Source of the DNA: Firmicutes bacterium UBA5499
GTDB taxonomy: Bacteria; Bacillota; DTU084
Direction of reading: 5' to 3'
Length of the DNA: 8,490 bases
Assembly (NCBI GenBank): GCA_002426275.1
Contig: DIPB01000160.1
Location: 44,974-53,463 of the forward strand
Both the position numbers and the translations under genes were made by a program. How positions within the stretch are numbered: the stretch's first letter is position 1; every line of letters starts with the position of its first letter. The notes below the pieces were generated by a model. That model saw only the letters and a program-made list of their open reading frames with translations. It searched no databases and was not told where the DNA came from. Positions 1-7,429 of this stretch are shown piece after piece.

Positions 1-732
1 ATTGGACCCGCCGGTGCCGCCGGTCATATCGACGAAAACCCGTCCGGCGCGGCGCCTCTTCTCCCCGGCGAAGATTTTCACTGCCATCTTTTGTTTGGCA
101 GCCATTTGGTATTCCGGCTGCTCAAGCAGGAGATCCAGCACGTCCCCTACGGTCCGGGGCTGCCTTGCGTCGAAAATCCGCTGCAGGAAAGTGGTCACCT
201 GGTTATCTGCCGGCGTATGGCAGGACATAAACGGATAACCCAGGAGCCTGGCGCCGTCTATGGCCCGGTTGTGATTGGTGGGCAAAATGCCGCGGCCTAC
301 CTCAGCGATGCGCTCTGTCATCACACCTTCTGCCAGCGCAATGGGCACGCCAAAGCGATGCAGGATTTCCTCCTGCATTTTCATGACTTCCGCTAAACCG
401 GCCAGGGCTTTGCCTTCGGGATGATGAGAGAGAATCAAATCCACTTTCTGACCGTTACGCGACAATTCTTGGGCTAATAAAACCTCAGACAGTTCCATAT
501 CAACTCCGGTGAGCAGCCGTCTGATCTCCTCATCGCCTTGACCATTGAGAATCCTGGTGTCGCTGTATGGATTAGTCAGCCGTTCCTGATCAAAATAGGC
601 CTGTTCTTTGGGCGAGAGAGAGTCAAATTCTTCTCTGGCCTCGGAAAGGGCAGCCTGGACTTCGCCCTCGCCTCTGGGATCCGCTTCCTTACCCAACTGA
701 ATTGCCAATTGATATAGCTCTTTTAGTTTCAA
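1..732 (-). CDS. NIF3-related (NGG1p-interacting-factor-3-like) protein, C-terminus cut by window edge
   Basis: I translated this from the minus strand; 244 codons are open to the left edge, so the C-terminus is missing. The start is TTG at 732-730, with AAGGAG eight bases upstream; an in-frame GTG at 741 overlaps that ribosome site and is less likely. Visible motifs are SHHPEGKA (about residues 102-109), PTNHNRAID (151-159), SCHTPADN (170-177) and VDMTGGTGGSN (234-244). From memory these fit the group of clostridial proteins annotated 'NGG1p interacting factor NIF3', about 320 residues long. NIF3 relatives bind a pair of metal ions through His and Glu residues, but their reaction is unsettled, so I assign none. 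There is no signal peptide or membrane segment, so it is probably cytosolic. It starts 12 bases after the DUF421 gene stops, which suggests one transcript. The family call is fairly sure; the function is unknown. Confidence 0.75.
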   Translation of the reverse strand, partial: MKLKELYQLAIQLGKEADPRGEGEVQAALSEAREEFDSLSPKEQAYFDQERLTNPYSDTRILNGQGDEEIRRLLTGVDMELSEVLLAQELSRNGQKVDLILSHHPEGKALAGLAEVMKMQEEILHRFGVPIALAEGVMTERIAEVGRGILPTNHNRAIDGARLLGYPFMSCHTPADNQVTTFLQRIFDARQPRTVGDVLDLLLEQPEYQMAAKQKMAVKIFAGEKRRRAGRVFVDMTGGTGGSN

Positions 733-744
733 CTGAATCACTCC

Positions 745-1446
745 TTAGAGATTATTGTAAAGATCCGGCGGTTTGTACTCTTGCTTGGGAGATACGTACA
801 GCTCTCCTTTGCTATTCAGGCTTGCGTAAATCACGTCTTGAACGGAAGAGATTCCTTGTTTTGCCAGTTCTCCCTCCAGCCATTGGTATGTCAGTTTTGC
901 TTTGTCCAGATTGGCAAAGAGGATTTGCCCGTCAATCACCAGCGGCACGGGCAAACCTTCGTAACCGGTGGCTAGCCCCATGTCCTGAGGCGTCACCGGA
1001 CGCGCCTGCGATTTTTTGATGACGCTCAGGACACCGGAACATTCCAAGACGGCATATTCAACTTCCGAGATATCCGTCACGTCTTTTTGCCGTAGCTGTC
1101 CCAGCAGATCATTGACATTATAGCGCAATTTACGCAAGTTTTGATCTAAAATCCGACCGTTACGCACCAGCACGGCGGGGCTGCCGTCAATGACGCTGCG
1201 CAGCCAGGTGCTCTTCAGCGATAAATAGGAAAGTCCAATCTCGATGGCTCCCAAGGTAGCGATGGGAATCAAGGCGTGAGAGAAGGTGATGGAGGTATCC
1301 TCCAAAGGGAACGCGGCAATCTCGGCGATCATGATGGCAACCACGAAATCGAAAGGGGAAAATTGAGCGAGCTCCCGCTTCCCCATCAGCCTGACCACCA
1401 GAAAGACAAACGCATACATCAGCAGCGTCCGCACGAAATGGTTCAT
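745..1446 (-). CDS. YetF/DUF421 family membrane protein
   Basis: A 233-residue protein of normal length for the family. The N-terminus holds about three hydrophobic segments (roughly residues 5-21, 33-48 and 55-75) with the family hallmark RLMGKRELAQFSPFDFVVAI at 19-38. The soluble part then carries GSPAVLVRNGRI (88-99) and LRKLRYNVNDLLGQLR (104-119), also typical of DUF421/YetF. The biochemical role is unknown. In spore formers some relatives are linked to the spore or its membrane, but nothing here shows that. The ATG start at 1446 has a strong AAAGGAGG (1461-1454) seven bases upstream. It lies 26 bases after polX and 12 bases before the NIF3-like gene, with no terminator visible on either side. 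In many Firmicutes mutS2 follows polX; here this gene takes that place. Confidence 0.88.
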   Translation of the reverse strand: MNHFVRTLLMYAFVFLVVRLMGKRELAQFSPFDFVVAIMIAEIAAFPLEDTSITFSHALIPIATLGAIEIGLSYLSLKSTWLRSVIDGSPAVLVRNGRILDQNLRKLRYNVNDLLGQLRQKDVTDISEVEYAVLECSGVLSVIKKSQARPVTPQDMGLATGYEGLPVPLVIDGQILFANLDKAKLTYQWLEGELAKQGISSVQDVIYASLNSKGELYVSPKQEYKPPDLYNNL

Positions 1447-1472
1447 CTGCCAGCCTCCTTTGATTTCTCCCC

Positions 1473-3143
1473 CTAGTATCTCCCGCCTTTCCCCTTCTCT
1501 ATCCTTCTTTGCAACGAATCCAGATCTAAGCTGTTGAGAATATCCTCTTTAGTAAGGGCCGCCCTGGTGGCCACTTTTAAACCCCAGCCCAGCTCCCCCA
1601 GGCTCTCTATGCTGTGGGAATCAGTATTGATGGCTATGGAAATGCCTTTGGCTTTGGCCAATCTGAGGTTTTCCGCGTCCAGATCCAGACGCTGGGGATT
1701 GGCGTTCAATTCCAGAGCCACTCCAGATTCGGCAGCAAGGTCCATGAGCTGCGTTACATCCACTGCCAAGCCTTCGCGTCTGCCCAGGAGCCTCCCAGTG
1801 GGGTGAGCCAAAATGAAAATCACGCCTTGAGAGAAAGCGCAGCGCAGCCGCCGCATGATCTCAGCCTGCGCTTGCCCGAAGCCGCGGTGCAGCGCGCCCA
1901 CCACTATATCCAACTCCGCCAAGAGCTGGGGCGAGTAATCCAACTGGCCGCCAGAGCCGATCTCAAGCTCAATTCCTTTCAGCAGCCTGCAGTAGCCTCC
2001 CGACGCATTAAGGCTATCGATGATCTCGTTTCGTTCCCGCAGACGCTGCGGTGAAAGGCCGCCGGCGATCCCCAAAGACGCGCTGTGATCGCAAACCGCT
2101 ATGTATTCATATCCTAATTCTTCTCCCCGCTTTTTCAGCTGGGCGAGGGAATTAAGACCGTCGCTCCAGTCTGAATGCACATGGAAGTCGCCACGGTAAA
2201 AGTCCGCGCTCAGCGGCGCAGGAAGCTCTCCATGCCGGGCCAGGTCCAGTTCACAGCGGCCCCAACGCTGCAGCGGCGAGATATAAGGCAGTCCCACAGC
2301 CCGGTAAATCGCATCTTCACTCTCTGGAAATTCGGGAAGCGCTCCCAGTTCCGCCACCTGCCTGAGATGCTCCTGTGGTCCGGTCCTCTCCCACAGCGCG
2401 CGGAAAAAAGCCGGCTCTGAGGAAATCTCAAGCCGCAGCCCGAGCCCGCAGCGCAATTTCAGGGAAAAGTCCTCTGGATTGAAGGCGGCAACAGAAGGCA
2501 AGCATGAGACATATGATGCCAGCTCGCTTTCAGAGAGGGAAGCGGCCACCACCAGGCAGGCTTCCGCTGCCAATTCCTCTCCTCGTCTGATGCTGCCGGC
2601 GATTTCCGCGCGCCGGATTTGCGGCAACTCCAGGAGCTGCCGCCGAAAATCTCGGGCATACGCTTCGGCCACGGGTGCGGGAAACGCCCTCCCCTGGCGG
2701 GCCCTGGCAGCTATCTGCTTTAGCTTTTGTTCTCCTTTGGAGCCGATTCCGCGGAGAGAGCTCACGGAATGGTCCTTGAGAGCCTCTTGCAGATCTGCGA
2801 TGTTTCCGATTCCAAGCTCTCTTTTGAGCCTGCCTACAAGCTTTGGCGCCACTCCCAGCTGCGAGAGCAGCAGCAGCTGATCCGGTACTTTGTCTACCAG
2901 CTCGTCAAGCGCGGCGAGCTTTCCTGTCTTTTGATACTCTGCGGCTGAACTTTGCAGAGCCTTGCCGATGCCAGGCATCCGGCTCAGAAGATCAGACTGG
3001 GTTAACTCAGACAGGGAATAAGGACTCTTCCTGATGGTTCTGGCCCCGCGGCGGTAGGCGCTGACCTTAAAGGGATTTTCTCCCAGGATCTCCAGCAAAT
3101 CAGCCATTTGTTCCCAAAGCTGCGCCAGGCGAAGATTATCCAT
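1473..3143 (-). CDS. polX: PolX-family protein with PHP domain; polymerase site degenerate, PHP site intact
   Basis: 556 residues, close to the usual ~570 of bacterial PolX. An N-terminal 8-kDa-like domain (1-80) has a helix-hairpin-helix MPGIGK (56-61); a second such site near 92-103 is weak and a third is RGIGSK (131-136). A palm-like region follows (about 145-315) and then a PHP phosphoesterase domain (318-556). PHP metal ligands are present: H321/H323 (HVHSDWSDG), D352/H353, E394 (GIELEI), H419, H447 (AHPTGR), D508/H510 (NTDSH). In the palm, GSIRRGEE (183-190) aligns without gaps to the GSxRRxxET motif, but the two catalytic Asp that follow are E194 and C196. The third Asp of the DLR motif is G235. 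I infer no nucleotidyl transfer and retained PHP nuclease or phosphatase activity, perhaps in DNA repair. The frame is open up to 3599, but the start is the ATG at 3143: it gives family length and shares its A with the cvpA stop (TGATG), implying translational coupling. Confidence 0.9.
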   Translation of the reverse strand: MDNLRLAQLWEQMADLLEILGENPFKVSAYRRGARTIRKSPYSLSELTQSDLLSRMPGIGKALQSSAAEYQKTGKLAALDELVDKVPDQLLLLSQLGVAPKLVGRLKRELGIGNIADLQEALKDHSVSSLRGIGSKGEQKLKQIAARARQGRAFPAPVAEAYARDFRRQLLELPQIRRAEIAGSIRRGEELAAEACLVVAASLSESELASYVSCLPSVAAFNPEDFSLKLRCGLGLRLEISSEPAFFRALWERTGPQEHLRQVAELGALPEFPESEDAIYRAVGLPYISPLQRWGRCELDLARHGELPAPLSADFYRGDFHVHSDWSDGLNSLAQLKKRGEELGYEYIAVCDHSASLGIAGGLSPQRLRERNEIIDSLNASGGYCRLLKGIELEIGSGGQLDYSPQLLAELDIVVGALHRGFGQAQAEIMRRLRCAFSQGVIFILAHPTGRLLGRREGLAVDVTQLMDLAAESGVALELNANPQRLDLDAENLRLAKAKGISIAINTDSHSIESLGELGWGLKVATRAALTKEDILNSLDLDSLQRRIEKGKGGRY

Positions 3144-3655
3144 CAAATCAGCTCCCCCGGGTCTGACCGATAATTCGGCGGGCTGGACAAAAGCTGGCGC
3201 AAAGTGAAGAAAATAAAATCGCCCAAAGCCGCAAGGGGCTGCGCGAAAATCGCTTCCTGCCAAAGCGCCGTCCCCGTCAGCTGCGGCAGCTTTCCCATCA
3301 CCGAAACCACAATTCCCAGCCAAAGCAGGGTCTTCAGCAGAGCTAAAGCCGCTCCTGCCAAGGAATTGAGGGGCATCAGAAACCACGGCAAGAGCCGCGC
3401 TAAGATTCCGCCCGCCAATTTGCCCACAAGCAGCAGTAAACCCACTATTGAAAGCAGACTGGCAAGCCAAGCTATAGGAGGGCTTGCCAAAAAGAGGCTC
3501 CAAAAGGCAACCAGATCTTGGCTGAAATTTGCCAAAGCCCAAGGTAAGAGGAAGAGCACCAGCAAGGCGCCAAGCTCTGCCAAAAAACCTCGCCGCCACC
3601 CGGAAAACAGTGAGAAAAGCGCCAGCGCGACGATCACCAGATCAAAGGCGTTCAT
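3143..3655 (-). CDS. cvpA: CvpA-family integral membrane protein
   Basis: A 170-residue, very hydrophobic protein with about four membrane segments (roughly residues 4-18, 23-42, 58-82 and 95-120). The opening MNAFDLVIVALALFSLFSGW and the GWRRGFLAEL stretch (19-28) are typical of the CvpA/YshB family, as is the conserved N-terminal Asp. CvpA is tied to colicin V production and envelope homeostasis in Gram-negatives; its Firmicute counterpart, found between zapA and polX, has no settled function. The start overlaps the zapA stop as ATGA and I see no strong ribosome site of its own, so it is probably translated by coupling. Its stop overlaps the polX start by one base. The C-terminal tail (about 150-170) is polar and presumably outside the membrane core. 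Family call good; function unknown. Confidence 0.85.
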   Translation of the reverse strand: MNAFDLVIVALALFSLFSGWRRGFLAELGALLVLFLLPWALANFSQDLVAFWSLFLASPPIAWLASLLSIVGLLLLVGKLAGGILARLLPWFLMPLNSLAGAALALLKTLLWLGIVVSVMGKLPQLTGTALWQEAIFAQPLAALGDFIFFTLRQLLSSPPNYRSDPGELI

Positions 3656-3894
3656 GGATTCTCACGGGCGGTGAGGAAATCCAGAATCTGCTCATAATCG
3701 CGCTCTAAATCCACCATTTCTTCGGCCAGACTCAAGGCGGTCATAATGGTCAGCTGCAGAGGATCAAGACTGCCGCTTTGGGCGTAGGCATCCAGACGTG
3801 ACTGAACTTTTCCCTGAATGGCCAAGGCTTTCTCCGCGGCAAGATTGCAGCGTAGCTTGTATTCCTTTTCCGCCACCTTCAAGGTTATCCTCAA
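3652..3894 (-). CDS. zapA: Cell division protein ZapA
   Basis: An 80-residue protein matching small Firmicute ZapA. The N-terminal beta part MRITLKVAEKEYKLRC is followed by a helical C-terminus (about 18-78) rich in Ala, Leu, Glu and Gln that should form the dimer coiled coil. ZapA binds FtsZ filaments and promotes their bundling in the Z ring at midcell. The start is TTG (3894-3892), with GGAGG seven bases upstream; no ATG is nearby, and the TTG gives the expected N-terminus. It begins 11 bases after pheT stops and overlaps cvpA by ATGA. The position directly after pheT is the common Firmicute arrangement, which supports the assignment of so short a protein. Confidence 0.87.
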   Translation of the reverse strand: MRITLKVAEKEYKLRCNLAAEKALAIQGKVQSRLDAYAQSGSLDPLQLTIMTALSLAEEMVDLERDYEQILDFLTARENP

Positions 3895-3905
3895 ACCGCT
3901 CCCTC

Positions 3906-6326
3906 CTATCGTAAAGTTATGCCAAGTTGGGTCAGCCTCCCTAAGATCTTCTCCGCTAAGCTTTCGATTTCCTGTTCCTGGATCGTCCGCTGCCGGGAAG
4001 CAAGCTGCAAGCGAAAAGCCAAAGAACGCATGCCCTCGGGAACCTGGGCGCCGGAATAGAGATCGAATAATTCTATTTTCACCAGCAGCTCTCCGGCTTC
4101 GCTGGTAATGATCTCTTGAACCTTGCCGGCTGGGATCTCATCGGGAACTAACAACGCCAAATCTCTGAAGCTGGACGGGAAACGCGGCAGCGGATTAAAA
4201 CGCTTACTGTTTTGGCTGCGGAGCGGCCAAAGGCTCTCCAGGTCTAATTCGGCCGCCTGCGCGCCCCGGGGCAAATCCCACGCTTCCGCAGTTTGGGGCG
4301 CCAATTCGCCAAAGATGCCAACCGCTTTGTCTGCCAGCAAAATAGCGGCGCTGCGGCCTGGGTGCAGAGCTGCGGCCAGGTGCAAAAGCTTTGCCTTGCC
4401 GTCCGCATCTTTAGGCCTTGCCAGTTGCCAGCCTGAGATTTTCAGCGAGGAAAGGCATTCCTCCACAACGCCTTTCATGGTGAAGAAATCAACCGGATTT
4501 TCCTGCCGGCGCCACCAACTGAAAGGTAATTTTCCAATCAGAACTATTCCCAAAGCCCTTTTTTCCTGAGGCGCATCTTGTTGAAAAATCTTCCCAACTT
4601 CGAAGAGAGCCAAATCCTCCTGCTGGTGAGCAAGATTGTGGGAGGCGGCTTGCAGCAGGGAAGGCAGGAGCGTCGTCCGCATCAGGCTCTGTTCGTCGCT
4701 CAAAGGATTTGCGATCTTGAGCGCGCGGCCCAGCGGAGTAGCGCTCAAGTTAGTTTTCTCCAGCAGGCCGGGGCTCAGGAAAGTATAGCTGATGGCTTCG
4801 TTAATGCCCATGGACAGCAGGCTCGCGCGGGCTTGCTCTTCCCAAACCTGCTGGCTGTGATCCGCCCCCTGGGTACTGGAACTGGGAAGTGTGGCCGGTA
4901 TTTTCTCAAACCCCCACAGCCTGACGATCTCTTCCAGCAAATCGCATTTGCGTTCCAGATCCCCGCGACGGGGCGGAATCGTCACAGACCATTGGCCTTC
5001 CCTATAGACGGCAGGTAAATCCAGATTGCGAAAGATCTTCGAGACAGCGGAAGAAGGAATCTCTGTTCCTGCCGTCCCGGTGATGTATTGTTGTGAAATG
5101 GTGACCGTCGTGTTGTGGTTTGCTACCGCGGGACTGATTAAATCGATTCTACCCTTTGCCGTTGTTGCTCCGCAAAGCTGCTCCAGCAGCTCTGCGGCTC
5201 GCTCTATGGCAACTGCCGGCAAAGACGGATCCACCCCCCGCTCGAAGCGCAGCGAGGACTCTGAGGAAAGCCCCAGCGCCCTGGAAGTTCTGCGCACGCT
5301 TCCCCGGGCAAAGCTTGCCGCTTCCAGCAGAATGCTGGTGGTACCCTCGTCAATCTCTACCCTGTCTCCGCCCATGATTCCCGCTATACAGGCGGCTTCG
5401 TTCCGGTCTGAAATCACCAGCATTTTTTCTGTGAGCTCTCTGCTCTGCCCATCTAAGGTGACGATCGTCTCGCCAGGTCGCGCTCTTCTCACTATGAGCC
5501 CCGCGCCCTGCAGTTTGCCAAAGTCAAAGGCATGCAGCGGCTGGCCATATTCCAGCATCACGTAATTGGTGATATCAACCACATTATTGATGGGACGCAT
5601 GCCCGCTGCCAGCACCCTCTGCGCCAGCCATTTGGGAGAGGGGGCAATTTTCACGTCCGTAAACAGCCGCGCCAGATACCGGGGACAGAGATCGGGAGCC
5701 AAAACTTCAATTTTAGCCCTGGACTGGATTGGTGAACCTGTTTCCGCGGGTTTGGGCGCAGGCAGTTTAATTTCCGCGTCCAAAATAGCGGCGACTTCCC
5801 TGGCTATTCCCAGCAGGCTCAAACAATCTGGCCTGTTGGGAAGCACGCTCACATCCAAAACCCAGGTGTCAAGGCCTAAAAGCTCCGCCAAGTCTTCGCC
5901 GGGTTCTCCCTGCTTGAGGACCAGCAAGCCGTCGTGTCCCCCGGGTAGCCCCAGCTCATCCGGAGCGCAGAGCATGCCTTCAGAGACCACGCCCCGTAGC
6001 TGGGCTGTTTTGATCTCCATGCCGGAAGGGAGCTTAGCTCCAGGCAAAGCCAAAGGAACAAGCAGGCCCACAGCAGCATTGGGCGCGCCGCAGACAACGG
6101 AGAGCTTTCCCTTTGAGCCCGCATCCACAGTGCAGACCGATAACCTAGATGCAGCTTGGTGCGGCTTGAGGGAGATGATCTTCCCTACCACAACATTTTG
6201 CAGGCCAGCTCCTAAATAGGAAACATCTTCAACCTCAAAACCAGCCATGGTTAGTTTAGACGCGAGTTCCTGAGGAGAATCCTGTACGTCGACATATGTT
6301 TTCAGCCAATTAAACGGCACTAACAT
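3906..6326 (-). CDS. pheT: Phenylalanine--tRNA ligase beta subunit
   Basis: 806 residues, the normal length for bacterial PheT. With PheS it forms the (alpha-beta)2 cytoplasmic synthetase that charges tRNA-Phe. The order of domains is standard: N-terminal strand opening LVPFNWLKTYV (2-12); OB-fold tRNA-binding domain (about 40-150, with VVCGAPN at 77-83 and SEGMLCAPDELG at 115-126); B3/B4 editing domain (about 215-370, with NVVDITNYVMLEYGQPLHAF at 248-267 and ESSLRFERGVD at 356-366); B5 domain (about 405-475, PPRRGDLERKCDLLEEIVRL at 451-470); a catalytic-like core; and a ferredoxin-fold anticodon-binding domain (about 709-806, opening RFNPLPRFPSSFRDLALLV). ATG at 6326 lies inside the end of pheS (7-nt overlap), with GGAGG eight bases upstream, so the subunits are made together. 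No damage is visible. Confidence 0.97.
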   Translation of the reverse strand: MLVPFNWLKTYVDVQDSPQELASKLTMAGFEVEDVSYLGAGLQNVVVGKIISLKPHQAASRLSVCTVDAGSKGKLSVVCGAPNAAVGLLVPLALPGAKLPSGMEIKTAQLRGVVSEGMLCAPDELGLPGGHDGLLVLKQGEPGEDLAELLGLDTWVLDVSVLPNRPDCLSLLGIAREVAAILDAEIKLPAPKPAETGSPIQSRAKIEVLAPDLCPRYLARLFTDVKIAPSPKWLAQRVLAAGMRPINNVVDITNYVMLEYGQPLHAFDFGKLQGAGLIVRRARPGETIVTLDGQSRELTEKMLVISDRNEAACIAGIMGGDRVEIDEGTTSILLEAASFARGSVRRTSRALGLSSESSLRFERGVDPSLPAVAIERAAELLEQLCGATTAKGRIDLISPAVANHNTTVTISQQYITGTAGTEIPSSAVSKIFRNLDLPAVYREGQWSVTIPPRRGDLERKCDLLEEIVRLWGFEKIPATLPSSSTQGADHSQQVWEEQARASLLSMGINEAISYTFLSPGLLEKTNLSATPLGRALKIANPLSDEQSLMRTTLLPSLLQAASHNLAHQQEDLALFEVGKIFQQDAPQEKRALGIVLIGKLPFSWWRRQENPVDFFTMKGVVEECLSSLKISGWQLARPKDADGKAKLLHLAAALHPGRSAAILLADKAVGIFGELAPQTAEAWDLPRGAQAAELDLESLWPLRSQNSKRFNPLPRFPSSFRDLALLVPDEIPAGKVQEIITSEAGELLVKIELFDLYSGAQVPEGMRSLAFRLQLASRQRTIQEQEIESLAEKILGRLTQLGITLR

Positions 6327-7351
6327 CTGCTTCCCTCCTGAAACTGACGCAAAAAGCGCAGATCATTTTCAAAAAACAACCGTATATCGCTGATCCCGTA
6401 CAAAAGCATGGCAATGCGTTCCACGCCCATGCCAAAGGCGAAGCCTCCCACGTCTGCCGGATAATTCACTTTTTCCAACACTTTGGGGTGGACCATGCCG
6501 GAACCTAAAATTTCCAGCCAACCTGTGCCTTTGCAAACGCGGCAGCCCTCGCCGCCACAGATGAGACACGAGATATCAACTTCAGCGCTGGGTTCGGTGA
6601 AAGGAAAAAAAGAAGGGCGGAAACGAACTCCGCGTTTTTTCCCAAAAAGCTGATGCAGAAAATGTTCCAACGTCCCTTTGAGATCGGCAAAAGTGACGCC
6701 GCGATCGACCAACAAGCCCTCCACCTGGTGGAACATGGGAGAATGGGTGATATCCGCATCGCAGCGATAGACAGCACCTGGAGCGATAATCCGCACCGGC
6801 GGCAGCTGCTTTTCCATTGTGCGCACCTGCACAGGCGAAGTTTGAGATCGCAGCAGACGCCCCCCAGGCAAGAAGAAGGTGTCCTGCATATCCCGGGCAG
6901 GGTGATCCGCCGGCACATTCAGCGCTTCAAAGTTATAATAATCAGTTTCAATTTCCGGACCTTCCATCACTTGATACCCCATGGCGATAAAGATCTCCCT
7001 GATCCTATCCAGAACCTGCTGCAGCGGATGACGGCTGCCGGCAGAAAAAGGCCGGCCCGGCAGGGTGATATCCACTTTTTCCGCTTCCAATTCCCGAGCC
7101 AGGGCAAAATCTTTGAGCTCTTTCATGCGCAGGGAAAGGGCTTCATTGATGCTGTCCCTCACCTGATTGGCCAATTCTCCCACCTCAGGACGCTCTTGGG
7201 GAGAAAGTTTGCTGATTCCGCGAAGAATGCCCGTGAGTTCCCCTTTTTTGCCGAGGATCTTCACCCGCAGCCCTTCAAGTTCTGGGACTGTCTTCGCCTC
7301 GGCCAAACTGGCCAAGGCCTGACGCCGTAAATTCTCGATCTGGTCTTTCAC
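6320..7351 (-). CDS. pheS: Phenylalanine--tRNA ligase alpha subunit
   Basis: 343 residues, the usual length. This is the catalytic subunit, which activates Phe with ATP and transfers it to tRNA-Phe. An N-terminal helical arm (about 1-85), which would form the tRNA-binding coiled coil, precedes the class II core. Core features: LPGRPFSAGSRHPL (97-110, motif 1 region), DMQDTFFL (154-161), TSPVQVR (171-177), GAVYRCD (192-198, motif 2 Arg), HSPMFHQVEG (203-212), RPSFFPFTEPS (245-255), a cysteine cluster C262/C265/C270/C273 common in bacterial PheS, and motif 3 GFAFGMGVERIAMLLYGI (303-320). I chose GTG at 7351 because AAAAGGAGG lies six bases upstream and this gives family length; the frame is open further upstream, but there it reads through the T-box. 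Expression is governed by that T-box. Confidence 0.96.
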   Translation of the reverse strand: MKDQIENLRRQALASLAEAKTVPELEGLRVKILGKKGELTGILRGISKLSPQERPEVGELANQVRDSINEALSLRMKELKDFALARELEAEKVDITLPGRPFSAGSRHPLQQVLDRIREIFIAMGYQVMEGPEIETDYYNFEALNVPADHPARDMQDTFFLPGGRLLRSQTSPVQVRTMEKQLPPVRIIAPGAVYRCDADITHSPMFHQVEGLLVDRGVTFADLKGTLEHFLHQLFGKKRGVRFRPSFFPFTEPSAEVDISCLICGGEGCRVCKGTGWLEILGSGMVHPKVLEKVNYPADVGGFAFGMGVERIAMLLYGISDIRLFFENDLRFLRQFQEGSRC

Positions 7352-7357
7352 CGCTGG

Positions 7358-7366
7358 ACCTCCTTT
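7358..7366 (-). promoter_or_regulatory. pheS ribosome binding site
   Basis: AAAAGGAGG, six bases before the GTG start of pheS and just after the T-run of the leader terminator. It fixes the pheS start at 7351 rather than at any upstream in-frame codon. Because it lies beyond the terminator, it is transcribed only on antitermination. Confidence 0.85.
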
Positions 7367-7371
7367 TAAAT

Positions 7372-7410
7372 AAAAAAACCGAGCTTCTCCCCGCAGGGAC
7401 GAAAGCTCGG
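7372..7410 (-). terminator. Intrinsic terminator of the pheS T-box
   Basis: CCGAGCTT (7410-7403) pairs perfectly with AAGCTCGG (7386-7379). An inner TCCC/GGGA stem closes the hairpin, and seven T follow (7378-7372). The 5' strand is shared with the loop and 3' strand of the antiterminator, so the two folds exclude each other, as expected of a transcriptional T-box. Confidence 0.93.
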
Positions 7411-7429
7411 ACTTCCGCGGTACCACCCC
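7395..7429 (-). promoter_or_regulatory. T-box antiterminator
   Basis: GGGG (7429-7426) pairs with CCCT (7398-7395). The seven-base bulge TGGTACC (7425-7419) is left open for the tRNA 3' end. GCGGAAG (7418-7412) pairs with CTTTCGT (7405-7399), two of the pairs being G-U, across the six-base loop TCCGAG. The loop and 3' strand contain the terminator's 5' arm (7410-7403), giving the switch. The ending CGTCCCT is the usual T-box antiterminator tail. Confidence 0.85.

Noticed and set aside
1614..2054. Plus-strand frame of 146 residues opposite the PHP domain
   Set aside because: It is antisense to conserved PHP motifs, with no ribosome site or family resemblance.
3144..3599. N-terminal extension of the polX frame (to a 708-residue protein)
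   Set aside because: It runs opposite the cvpA frame on the same strand and has no PolX or other recognisable sequence. The ATG at 3143 gives family length and couples to the cvpA stop.
5026..6219. Long plus-strand frames of 179 and 217 residues opposite pheT
   Set aside because: They are antisense to a complete, highly conserved pheT. They are rich in Ser, Pro and Ala, as expected of reverse-frame translation, and have no recognisable motifs.
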